A stretch of DNA of 64,000 nt from CALECP01 sp964389925 (GTDB lineage Bacteria; Chloroflexota; Anaerolineae; Promineifilales; Promineifilaceae), in assembly GCA_964389925.1 (NCBI GenBank), contig CAYMGE010000004.1, positions 55,788 to 119,787 of the forward strand, in the 5' to 3' direction. Each line of letters begins with the position of its first letter. The first letter of the stretch is position 1. Shown here piece by piece: positions 7,968-15,849 of the stretch. The translations under genes were made by a program, and so were the position numbers. The notes below the pieces were generated by a model. It did no database searches. It was given only the letters and a program-made list of their open reading frames with translations, and was not told the origin of the DNA.

Positions 7968-10242
7968 GGGATTTCTCCTTGCCCAGTTTGTTGACCGCCT
8001 TTTCCTGCACGCGCACAAACTGGGTCGCGCTGCCGTTGGTGGGTAGCAGGAATGATTCCTGTTGCAAGCGTCGTCGCTCTGCCATGACCCAGATGAAAAG
8101 CGTCATCATCTGCCCATCCGACAGGTTACCTTTTTCCTCTTGAAAGCGGTCTTTGAACCAGTTGGCGTGTGTTTCGCTGCTCCCCATCGGCCGCCCTGTC
8201 AGAAACTCCAACGGATATTGTGCGATCTTCGCTGTGTGTCCACCATAGACACGCGAACGACTAGAGGACATCTCCTCGATTAGTTCCGTGATCTGCGTCG
8301 TCAGCCATGTGCGGGGCAGGGTGCAATCTCCCGTATGTGTGGGGATGAGGTCGCGCCATTCGCTCTTGGGTGCGTATTGGCGACAGACGGGGATGGACGT
8401 GAAGTTAGTGTCTTTTTCGGTTGGTTCTAGCTGGGTAAAACTGAGGGAACGGCTTCCCTTTGCCCATGCACAATGCGGCGCATTTTCCCGTGATTTGACG
8501 GGTGAACTATCCAATTTGTGCCGACAGGTGTTGCAAGGTGTGGCAAATGGATGGGTTGAAGTTTGGGCAGCGACGGATTCCATAAACTGGCGAAGGCGTG
8601 CTTGCGTTTTACTATCACGTTCCGGCGTTGCGCTCTTTTCAGGGGCTGGTTCTGGTGATGCCGCCGTTGCAATAATGGGACTGTTCGCAGCGACAGAGAC
8701 GGCTTGAATACTGCCATCAGGCATGGGTTCGATCTGCGTGCGCTTGACTTCTACTGCTTGTGAAGCTGTTGGAGCAACGCTTTCAGCAGACGCGGCTTGT
8801 TCGGTTTCTGCTTCAAGCTGCCGTTGGGTTTGCCATGCTTCTTGGAGAGCTTCTTCGGTCTTCACCACGTAGCCACCATTTTCGCGCTCGACACCTGTAT
8901 GCGTTGCCCAATCAAACGGGACAGGCACTTGCAGGGAGTCGTTTGGCGCATAGCCGTGCAGACATTTTCCATGTTCGCCAGCGGCATGGAGACGACACGG
9001 GATACCCGTTGCGCCATCGCGTCCTTCGCCGATGTCAGATTGCAGGGATTGACGCGGCAGTTTGCCAACGGGACATGTTTTGCAACTGACGGGGAGAAGC
9101 AAATCCGCGACAATGGGTTGCCAGTTGAGATTATTGTCCGCGTCGCGGTATTTGCGTTGGGTGTCGAGCGCGGCGAACCATGCGGCGGTTTTGGCACTGT
9201 CTAGCCACGGCTCATTGAGGTAATCTGCCGCCGCCATTTGGACGGCTGCCGTCCATGCGTGGACAACGTTTCCCTCAACCGCCTTCTGCCACAGAGCTGC
9301 CAAGATACGCGCAATGTTGCGTTGGCTCTGGCGGGGAGTAGCCGTCAGTGGGGCTTGTAGGCCATTCCATTTCTTAAATCTTTTGGCGACCTGTTTGAGA
9401 CCGCTGATTGTGATGGCAACACCCCCATTGGGGGCAAGGGAGAGCAGAACAAAGTTTGTCAGCCCTGCTTGCAGTGGGTTTTCATAGCGTGCCAATTGTC
9501 GGGCGATACCGATGTGCAGCTTGCCGTCGCTGATGGCAGTGGCGATTTCGGCCGAAATCTGCGTCAATGCCAAATGATTGAACACATACTCCGTATGCAC
9601 GCCTGAGTGTCGTGCAATCTCGGCAGGGGTTGCCCCTTCTTCGTAAGCGGCTTGGTACGAGCGTGCCAAACCAAGCGGGTCTGGGTCTTCACGATTGCTA
9701 TTGGCTGCTTGCAGTGCCAGCATCTGCGCTTTTGCGCTGCCTGTGAATTGGGCGATGGTGATTTCGTTTTCGCCATACAGTTGCAGCAGTTGGCTGATGG
9801 CGGCGTGGACGGATTCGGCCGAAAGCGTCATCTGCACAACCATCCCCTCTACCTGTGTCTGCCCCGTCAATGTCTGCACAATTTCTACGAGTAACTCGCG
9901 CACAAATGGCAGATCAATACCACTCTCCGTGCGTTCTTGATGCTGGGGCAACTTCGCCCATTCCAACACAGCGTAGGCAAGAATCCGTGCCAGCCAGCGG
10001 CGATGTCCGCTGATGATGCGATATTGTGCCGCTTTGCCATTGGCAGGTTGCGACAGCGCAGCGGTGACGGGTTGCCATTTGTCTAAATTGCGCTCCACAA
10101 CTTGCAGCGTCAACCCTGCTAACTTGTCTAAATCGTAGCGAGTGCGGTCATGTGCATCATGGATATGCAGTTGCGCCAAGGTGACAACCACTGAAACATC
10201 TGGCGGGGCAGCAGTTGATGGGATGAGCGTCGTTTGGGTCAT
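7960..10242 (-). CDS. PRTRC-type ParB family protein with two Cys clusters
   Basis: I place the start at the ATG at 10242 (760 aa, MTQTTLIPSTAAPPD), which has GGAG 7 nt upstream. An ATG at 10287 lies inside a terminator stem. The N-terminal part has the ParB/Srx signature ISGHRR (GHRR at 79-82) and, further on, a helix-turn-helix region (ATPAEIARHSGVHTEYV) as in ParB/KorB. The C-terminal half carries two Cys clusters, each starting with CxxC (CKTCP and CNTCR) and followed by two more Cys, likely binding zinc or an Fe-S cluster. ParB proteins bind DNA near origins for partition; CTP use is known for the family but not testable here. It is the first gene of the operon. Confidence 0.85.
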   Translation of the reverse strand: MTQTTLIPSTAAPPDVSVVVTLAQLHIHDAHDRTRYDLDKLAGLTLQVVERNLDKWQPVTAALSQPANGKAAQYRIISGHRRWLARILAYAVLEWAKLPQHQERTESGIDLPFVRELLVEIVQTLTGQTQVEGMVVQMTLSAESVHAAISQLLQLYGENEITIAQFTGSAKAQMLALQAANSNREDPDPLGLARSYQAAYEEGATPAEIARHSGVHTEYVFNHLALTQISAEIATAISDGKLHIGIARQLARYENPLQAGLTNFVLLSLAPNGGVAITISGLKQVAKRFKKWNGLQAPLTATPRQSQRNIARILAALWQKAVEGNVVHAWTAAVQMAAADYLNEPWLDSAKTAAWFAALDTQRKYRDADNNLNWQPIVADLLLPVSCKTCPVGKLPRQSLQSDIGEGRDGATGIPCRLHAAGEHGKCLHGYAPNDSLQVPVPFDWATHTGVERENGGYVVKTEEALQEAWQTQRQLEAETEQAASAESVAPTASQAVEVKRTQIEPMPDGSIQAVSVAANSPIIATAASPEPAPEKSATPERDSKTQARLRQFMESVAAQTSTHPFATPCNTCRHKLDSSPVKSRENAPHCAWAKGSRSLSFTQLEPTEKDTNFTSIPVCRQYAPKSEWRDLIPTHTGDCTLPRTWLTTQITELIEEMSSSRSRVYGGHTAKIAQYPLEFLTGRPMGSSETHANWFKDRFQEEKGNLSDGQMMTLFIWVMAERRRLQQESFLLPTNGSATQFVRVQEKAVNKLGKEKSHA

Positions 10243-10275
10243 AAGGTTTCTCCAATAAGTGCGGTTAAAAAGTAA

Positions 10276-10303
10276 AACCCGACCCATAGAGCGGGGTCGG
10301 GTT
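10276..10303 (-). terminator. Intrinsic terminator or attenuator in the parB leader
   Basis: A 10-bp stem (AACCCGACCC and complement) with a 9-nt loop is followed on the minus strand by TTACTTTTT. It lies about 34 bp before the parB start codon, mirroring the arrangement at 2291-2322. Confidence 0.7.
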
Positions 10304-10345
10304 CAATCTCTTATAACCAGAAGGTTGGCGACTAGCGATTAGTCG

Positions 10346-10371
10346 CTCACTCTCGCACGCGCGTTAGCGCG
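10346..10371 (-). promoter_or_regulatory. Leader element, copy 2 (parB leader)
   Basis: This is the second copy of the CTCAC-TCTCGC-CGCGCGTTAGCGCG element found at 2371-2396, differing only by two small indels. It lies about 45 bp before the terminator hairpin on the minus strand. Confidence 0.5.
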
Positions 10372-10480
10372 GAACAAAGGCGATACGCTAACAACCGCCA
10401 TGATTTATTTTATTGGGAGAATATACAGGGAGAGTCTAATAGGGATGTTACCTAAACACAAAGCGCGGCTCTGATAGGGT

Positions 10481-10780
10481 TCATGGGAGCCAGAATTTCA
10501 AGACAATTACATGAACGGCATCATCCCACGCCGCATCAACCAATTTTTCCGTCATCTCCGTATCTGGCGCATAGTCTCGCACAACACTTTGTATCGTTGC
10601 ATCTCCCTCAACTAATTTGACCGTTACCCCTTCACCAAGCCTGTGATGTAGTTCTGTTTGCAATTGTGCTACTGCTACATTTGCATCGTAGATATGTTTG
10701 CTATCAATTACGCGCAGCAAGAACTCCACAGAAACCAAGTAATATGCCCAGTCCACCTGTCTCTGAATTGAATTCGCCAT
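10481..10780 (-). CDS. Hypothetical 99-aa protein
   Basis: ATG at 10780, stop at 10481. Composition is protein-like and acidic, with a YYLVSVEFLLRVID helix near the N-terminus and an Asp/Glu-rich C-terminal half. No signal peptide or known motif. It lies between the parB leader and the IS256 element, in the same direction as the cassette, and no strong Shine-Dalgarno is seen. Probably a real small gene of the mobile region. Confidence 0.5.
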   Translation of the reverse strand: MANSIQRQVDWAYYLVSVEFLLRVIDSKHIYDANVAVAQLQTELHHRLGEGVTVKLVEGDATIQSVVRDYAPDTEMTEKLVDAAWDDAVHVIVLKFWLP

Positions 10781-10802
10781 GTTAGATAGTCACTATTAGA
10801 GC

Positions 10803-10830
10803 GACACTCGTTGATGATTAAACGAGTGTC
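10803..10830. terminator. Hairpin separated from its gene by an IS
   Basis: GACACTCGTT and its exact complement enclose an 8-nt loop. Without the IS256 element it would lie just after the stop codon of the Excalibur-domain gene now at 13392, so it was probably that gene's terminator before the insertion. No clear U-run. Confidence 0.5.
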
Positions 10831-11172
10831 AGCTTATTGCTATTTCGTTAGTGTCATTAGTTATTCGCCAAAGAAAGGCGGTCATGTTTGGCATGGTCAC
10901 GAAGCATGACGAGATAAAATAAAGTGAGACAAGAAACCTCATTAGGGAAAGCACCGATCTCATCAGATTTGGTGCGAAATGCGCGAAAAAAGCGTTCAAG
11001 GTGATTGGTAGTGCGAATGTGAACGAAAAGAGCAGGGTCAAAAGCATAAAAGGAAAAGGTGCGCTGGATGCTACGAGAAAAGGAGCGGACAGCATCGGGT
11101 TCAAGTAGTTGCCAGCGGGTAGTAAATGCGTCAAGACGAGCGTGAGCTTGGGAGAGAGAGGGAGCGTCATAA

Positions 11173-12340
11173 ACTCACGTTACGCAGACACTATACAGGG
11201 GGTAGAAAAAGCCGTAAAATGTTCAGTTTAGCAAAAAAGCTGAAAGGAGAGCAAAGATGGACGAGCAAGTGCTAGACCTGTACACAGATTACCTAATCAG
11301 TTCGTTTGGACAAACAACAGCGACGCAAATGTCGCAATTACTGGAAGGAGAAGTGAGCCAAGACAAGATCACGCGAATGCTGTCGAGCAAGGCGCATGAC
11401 AGCAAGGAGTTGTGGCGACGAGTGAAGCCGCTGGTGCGAAAAGTGGAAAGTGCCAGCGGCGTGCTGATAGTAGACGATAGCATAGAAGAAAAAGCATATA
11501 CAGATGAAAATGACATCATCTGCTGGCATTGGGAGCACAGTAAAGGACGCAGCGTGAAAGGCATCAACTTCGTGACGGCGATGTACTACAACGAAGGTGT
11601 CTCGCTGCCAGTAGGAATAGAGTTGGTCGCCAAGACAGAGCGGTATGTGGATGCCAAAAGCGGCAAACAGAAACACAAATCGCCAAAAACGAAGAATGAA
11701 ATGTTTCGAGAGATGGTGAAGCAGGCAGTCGCCAACAACATTGCGTTTAAGTATGTGTTGGCAGACTTGTGGTTTGCCTCAGCCGAGAACATGCGGTTTG
11801 TCCATCATGACCTCAAGCGGCATTTTATCATGCCGCTCAAAGAGAATCGCAAAGTTGCCTTGACCCAAGAAGATAAGCAAGGTGGTCGCTATCAACGCAT
11901 TGACCACATTGAGCTTGCTGACAACGCCATGCGCTTGATTTATCTGGAGCAGGTTGATTTTCCGCTCCTGCTGCTCAAGCAAGTTTTCACAAACGATGAC
12001 GGCTCTCGTGGCGTTCGTTATCTTGTCTCTGACGTGGTTGACCTTGATTTCGCCACTCTCACCACAACCTTCCAAAAACGGTGGACAGTCGAGGAGTATC
12101 ACTATTCCCTCAAGCAACATGCTTCTTTGGCTAAATCTCCCACACGCACCGTCACCACTCAGACCAATCACTTTTTCGCCGCTGTCTATGCCTTCATCAA
12201 GCTCGAATTGTTAAAGGTCAAGACCAAGAAGAATCATCACGCTCTCAAAATGTCCCTGTATATCAAAGCTCTTCATGCTGCTTTTGTCGAGCTTCGCTCT
12301 CTCAAGCCTTCTTTTCTTTTTGAGCCTGCGTAACGTGAGT
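11173..12340 (+). mobile_element. Complete IS with 15-bp perfect inverted repeats
   Basis: Perfect ends ACTCACGTTACGCAG (11173-11187) and complement (12326-12340) flank one transposase gene. The 5-bp CATAA is duplicated at 11168-11172 and 12341-12345. Family is IS4/IS701-like by its transposase. All parts are intact, so the insertion looks recent. Confidence 0.9.
11257..12333 (+). CDS. DDE transposase (IS4/IS701-like)
   Basis: The 358-aa protein has the DDE layout: LIVDDSIEEK near residue 70 (first Asp), VLADLWFAS near 170 (second Asp) and a W-x-VEEYHYSLKQ block near 270 (Glu). It fills its IS almost completely; the stop lies 7 bp before the right inverted-repeat edge. GAAAGGAGA precedes the ATG. 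Family naming between IS4 and IS701 is tentative. Confidence 0.85.
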   Translation: MDEQVLDLYTDYLISSFGQTTATQMSQLLEGEVSQDKITRMLSSKAHDSKELWRRVKPLVRKVESASGVLIVDDSIEEKAYTDENDIICWHWEHSKGRSVKGINFVTAMYYNEGVSLPVGIELVAKTERYVDAKSGKQKHKSPKTKNEMFREMVKQAVANNIAFKYVLADLWFASAENMRFVHHDLKRHFIMPLKENRKVALTQEDKQGGRYQRIDHIELADNAMRLIYLEQVDFPLLLLKQVFTNDDGSRGVRYLVSDVVDLDFATLTTTFQKRWTVEEYHYSLKQHASLAKSPTRTVTTQTNHFFAAVYAFIKLELLKVKTKKNHHALKMSLYIKALHAAFVELRSLKPSFLFEPA

Positions 12341-13391
12341 CATAAATATCGTAGGCATCCCGTTTGAGTTGAGACCAACGCTGGCGTTTGGCAGTGGAAG
12401 TATCAAGAGAGTTACCGTCAGAATCATGTTCGGGCAACTGATGATAGGTGAGATTGCGTTCCATGCCACGGACTTTGTGAGTGATGCAACGCTGTTGGAC
12501 GGTGTGTGGGAGGTGTTGTTTTAAGGCCATCAGCATCCCTTTGGAACCATCACTAACCAGTAACTCCACGGCATGGGAATCTAAACCACGCGCAATTAGG
12601 TTAGCGAAACAGGTTGCCCATGTCGTCTTATCTTCAGCCTGTGCCACCTCATAATGCAAAATGTGGTAGCGACCATCAGGCCAGACAGCCATCACCGCCA
12701 AGATAACACGCTCTTGGGCGTGGCGTTGCTGCCGTTGATGACCTGCACGGTCTACTTTGAACACATCTTCAAGCGTATATTGAATATCCACCCATACGCC
12801 ATCTACAATGATGATGGGTGGCGTTTTCTCAATTGGCGCATCTCGTTTTTCTGCCATTCTTGTCTGCACTCGACATGTCACCTTGTTGACTGCTGTGCGC
12901 GATAGTACCTTGCCAACCAGAAAGTAGAGGGCTTCTTGTAAATCTCTCAATGACAGTCCCATTGTGTACAGATGCCCTGCCATGTCCACCAATCCCCTGA
13001 TTTCCCTTTGATATCTTGTCAAGATTTGCCATTCTCTCCCCTGATTGCCATATCTGAGCTTTGGCACTGCCAATCCCTCTATCCGTCCATATTGCGTATC
13101 CACCGTTCTGCCATAATAGCCTGACTTTCTCGGCTTTTCTACCAACTCATCCAAATACGCATCCACTTCCGCTACCAGTGCTTCTTCTATAATCGCCTGT
13201 ACTGTTTCCACTACTTCTTGTCTTAGCTTTTCTTCTAGTGCCTCGCTGATTACATTCTCGAATGTCGCCTCTTTTATACGAATTATCGCGTTTTCTGTTT
13301 CTGCTATTTTCATGCGGAAGTCCTTTTTTTCTTCCTCTTTTTTACCTCATCTTTCCCCCTATAATAGTGGCGAATAACTAATGACACTAAC

Positions 13392-13814
13392 CTATTTCCC
13401 AAACAGAATCATTGTCCCAATCTCGGCTGAAAGTGGCAAACTCTCACATGCGATCCCGTCATCGTCCCTGTCAAGCTGATGGATATCCTGCCCTGTTTCA
13501 GCGAGGCATTTTTCGTAGCATGCTTGAGCCTGACACTGAGTGGCGAAATCGCTACAGTTATACAGATTGCCTGCACACGAACACGAGGAGGCTCCCCCAC
13601 TGCATGGGTTTGGGGTTGCGGTGGGAGGTGGCGTTGCCGTGGGTAATGGTGTCGTGGTCGGCATCATCGTTGGCTCTGGTGTCGGGGTAGAGGTCGCATC
13701 TGCCTTAACGATAATGGGAAGATAGACCAGCGACTCAGATTGTGCCATCGTTGTCAACAGCCCAATCCATAAGGATAACAATACAAGTAGGCAAACTCCG
13801 ATAAAAGATTTCAT
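13392..13814 (-). CDS. Secreted protein with Excalibur calcium-binding domain
   Basis: I chose the ATG at 13814 (MKSFIGVCLLVLL), which has AAGGA 8 nt upstream, over one at 13823. A signal peptide is followed by LVYLPIIV, a Pro/Thr-rich linker (PTPEPTMMPTTTP) and a Cys-rich Excalibur domain ending DRDDDGIACES. Excalibur domains bind calcium and often accompany extracellular nucleases. The last codon (TAG) lies in the target duplication of the adjacent IS, so the gene survived the insertion. It forms a group with the nuclease genes at 13918 and 15850. Confidence 0.85.
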   Translation of the reverse strand: MKSFIGVCLLVLLSLWIGLLTTMAQSESLVYLPIIVKADATSTPTPEPTMMPTTTPLPTATPPPTATPNPCSGGASSCSCAGNLYNCSDFATQCQAQACYEKCLAETGQDIHQLDRDDDGIACESLPLSAEIGTMILFGK

Positions 13815-13827
13815 TTCACCCATCCTT

Positions 13828-13915
13828 AATAGACATTATCCCGATTAGCTGAATCGCCTCTGGTGGCAATTCCACCGTCACCAGAGGTAGAAATTAAACC
13901 GAGATAATGTCTAAT
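13828..13915. repeat. Two nested inverted repeats between secreted-protein genes
   Basis: Outer arms AATAGACATTATC (13828-13840) and an almost exact complement (13903-13915) enclose an inner 9-bp stem CCTCTGGTG/CACCAGAGG (13857-13887). The structure probably ends transcription of the thermonuclease gene or is a small mobile palindrome. Confidence 0.6.
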
Positions 13916-13917
13916 AA

Positions 13918-15201
13918 CTAACTCTCGCAGCCAATTCCATCTTTATCTCTATCAAATCTATGTGGGTCAGGTTGCAGTACGGTGAAATTTTTGCGTCCAA
14001 TATCCTTACAGTCGAGGTCGGGGGGTGGGGGCGCAATACAAAAGTCTGGATAGGATGGGTGACAATTACTATTCTGAGGCGGGGCAGATGGACGGGGTGT
14101 TGGTGTTGGTGTTGGTAATGGCTGATTATGTAAACACCCACGTCTGTTTTGTTCAGCATCACGCATCGCAGCATCAAGTTCCGTTTGCTTAGCTGTGTCA
14201 GGTGGAAATGCTTTAGAAACAGCCAAGCCATTTCTGACTAAATCCGCATTGACAAATGTCCCACCGACATAAACGTAGCGCAGCAAGCGACCAAATCGAT
14301 CTGTCTCGCTGACATCACGTTCCAGTTGAATCGTTTTACCCGAAATTAAACTGCTTAGTCGTCGCGTCGCTTCATCTGCACATCTATCTCCCCGCTCTGG
14401 TGTATCCATGCCAATCAGTCGCACCGTATACAAACCGCCGCCGATATTTACAACGAAGGTGTCACCATCGGTAATACTTATCACCTGCCCTGTCACACCA
14501 GTTGGCTTTGATGGCTCGGCAGGAACATCGCCCTGTGTTGCACAAGGCGGCCATGGGCCACTTTGAGGGATCACGCATCCATCACCACTCGCATTGCCAC
14601 CAGGTGATGAAGGCGGGTTATTGGCACTACCTCCGCTCGTTGCACAGGGCGGCCACGGGCCGCTGTCAGGAATAATACACCCACCCTCATTATTCGGAGG
14701 TGATGTCGTATTCCCACCTCCACTGGTTGCACAGGGTGGCCATGGGCCAGAAGATGGAATGACGCAATCATCACTGCCTCCATCATTTCCACTTGATACT
14801 GGCGGTGCGGCGGTAGTCGCGGGGTAACGACTCACTTCTGTACCTTGTGGATTTAAGAGAACGGCTGGGTCTAACTCACCATTATTCCAAATTGGAGCGG
14901 CGAATTGACAGTTGAACACCTCCATGCCCTGCACAGTGCCGACTTGAGCAAATACGCGCATTTTCCTCCCCGCTGGAATAGACCCGCCTAGATCACAGCG
15001 TTGGTTACCCTTTTCCGAAACCAATACCCAACCCTGCATATTTTGGGTAAGCGAACCTGTATTATGCAAGTCTGCATATTCAGCTCTCTTGTCCACCCAG
15101 ATAATCTTCATGTCAGAGTCGGTAGCTAAGGCAACGCTGCCTTGTCCAAGCAGAATCGCTATAAACAGCAGCAATAAGCTAAATACGTATCTTGTTTTCA
15201 T
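13918..15201 (-). CDS. Secreted thermonuclease-like protein with LTD-like N-terminus and Excalibur C-terminus
   Basis: 427 aa, ATG at 15201 with AGGAGA 7-8 nt upstream. A signal peptide (residues 1-26) is followed by a lamin-tail-like region (KIIWVDKRAEYADLHN..., about 30-125). Three repeats of a CVIPxSGPWPPCAT unit follow, then a staphylococcal-nuclease domain with ITDGDTFVV, RLIGMDTPE and RFGRLLRYVYV, carrying the Asp, Arg and Glu typical of the active site. The C-terminus is an Excalibur domain ending DRDKDGIGCES. Extracellular degradation of DNA/RNA is the likely role. No TCGGCCGA site lies in this gene. Confidence 0.9.
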   Translation of the reverse strand: MKTRYVFSLLLLFIAILLGQGSVALATDSDMKIIWVDKRAEYADLHNTGSLTQNMQGWVLVSEKGNQRCDLGGSIPAGRKMRVFAQVGTVQGMEVFNCQFAAPIWNNGELDPAVLLNPQGTEVSRYPATTAAPPVSSGNDGGSDDCVIPSSGPWPPCATSGGGNTTSPPNNEGGCIIPDSGPWPPCATSGGSANNPPSSPGGNASGDGCVIPQSGPWPPCATQGDVPAEPSKPTGVTGQVISITDGDTFVVNIGGGLYTVRLIGMDTPERGDRCADEATRRLSSLISGKTIQLERDVSETDRFGRLLRYVYVGGTFVNADLVRNGLAVSKAFPPDTAKQTELDAAMRDAEQNRRGCLHNQPLPTPTPTPRPSAPPQNSNCHPSYPDFCIAPPPPDLDCKDIGRKNFTVLQPDPHRFDRDKDGIGCES

Positions 15202-15749
15202 CGAAACTTCTCCTAATTGATTTGTTGGATTTGAGTGTGTCGGCTGGCTAGAGCAGTTGTGAAAAATAAGTTTTAGCGCGGCAGATCATCCAGAACGCTA
15301 CTAGCATAACCGCGATCTATTATCCACGCTAGGGGTGATTTTCATAGCTTCCGTTGCCATATCTGATTGTTGACATCATCAAGCTTCTGGAAGATTCATT
15401 CAAATTATCTCCACCTCAAAAGGCTTTGGGCAAACAGCGGTTGACAACGCCGGCACTCATAGTCGATATGTGGCAATAGCGTGAACATATTCCCAACCGC
15501 CCCCTTCCTAATGAGCAGTTCGGCGGTCTGTTTGCCACGTCGATCATGGCTTGGTATGATAAGTATAGGTTTAGTTGGTTATAGAGGAACCCTCCCCCTT
15601 AACTGGCACGAGAGAAACGCGAACATTTATGGTCGCATAGCGACACTGGAACAATCCAGCTAAACTGAGGCTAACGTCTCCCCTCCTCGACTATAGACGT
15701 TAACCGTTAGTCACCTATATAGTCTTTCCCTCCTGAGACTTGGTGATGG
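15202..15749. other. Long intergenic stretch, nothing recognised
   Basis: About 550 bp between two divergent secreted-nuclease genes. It should hold both promoters, but I see no clear -35/-10 pairs, repeats or a convincing ORF (a 60-codon frame at 15481 has no ribosome site and odd composition). Confidence 0.5.
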
Positions 15750-15776
15750 AAAGCCTCCGTTCATAGCGGGGGCTTT
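15750..15776 (+). terminator. Intrinsic terminator-like hairpin
   Basis: AAAGCCTCCG and CGGGGGCTTT pair (one G-T) around a 7-nt loop, followed by TGTGTTTTTC. It lies 74 bp before the phospholipase-D-like gene start, so it could insulate or attenuate that gene. Confidence 0.6.
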
Positions 15777-15849
15777 GTGTTTTTCATGGGTTGAGGGAGG
15801 AAACACGCCTACACGATTGAAGTTTGTCTACTGTCTTGAGAGGATTTCC

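Larger units (their letters stand above)
10857..13313 (-). pseudogene. IS256-family transposase, split by an IS insertion
   Basis: The N-terminal part (start 13313, about 325 aa) has the Mutator-type transposase signature LLVSDGSKGMLMALKQHLP followed by QQRCITHKVRGMERNL. It stops being homologous at YDIYD (about 12339). The C-terminal part (11172-10857) continues DAPSLSQAHARLD and carries HLERFFRAFRTKSDEIG, typical of the family end. Removing 11173-12340 and one CATAA copy joins the two parts in frame, so the enzyme was complete (about 430 aa) before the second IS inserted. Confidence 0.9.
10847..13391 (-). mobile_element. IS256-family element, itself interrupted by another IS
   Basis: Ends carry a perfect inverted repeat (GTGTCATTAGTTATTCGCC at 10851-10869 and its complement at 13369-13387), extendable by four more bases on both sides. 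The outer flanks show a 7-bp direct repeat, CTATTTC, at 10840-10846 and 13392-13398. IS256 elements usually make 8-9 bp duplications, so 7 is slightly short. The insertion is at the stop codon of the neighbouring gene, whose TAG is kept within the duplication. Confidence 0.85.

Noticed and set aside
10829..11170. 113-codon minus-strand frame rich in hydrophobic residues
   Set aside because: It is a shifted frame of the IS256 transposase end, not a membrane protein.
15481..15663. 60-codon plus-strand frame between nuclease genes
   Set aside because: No ribosome site and unlikely composition.
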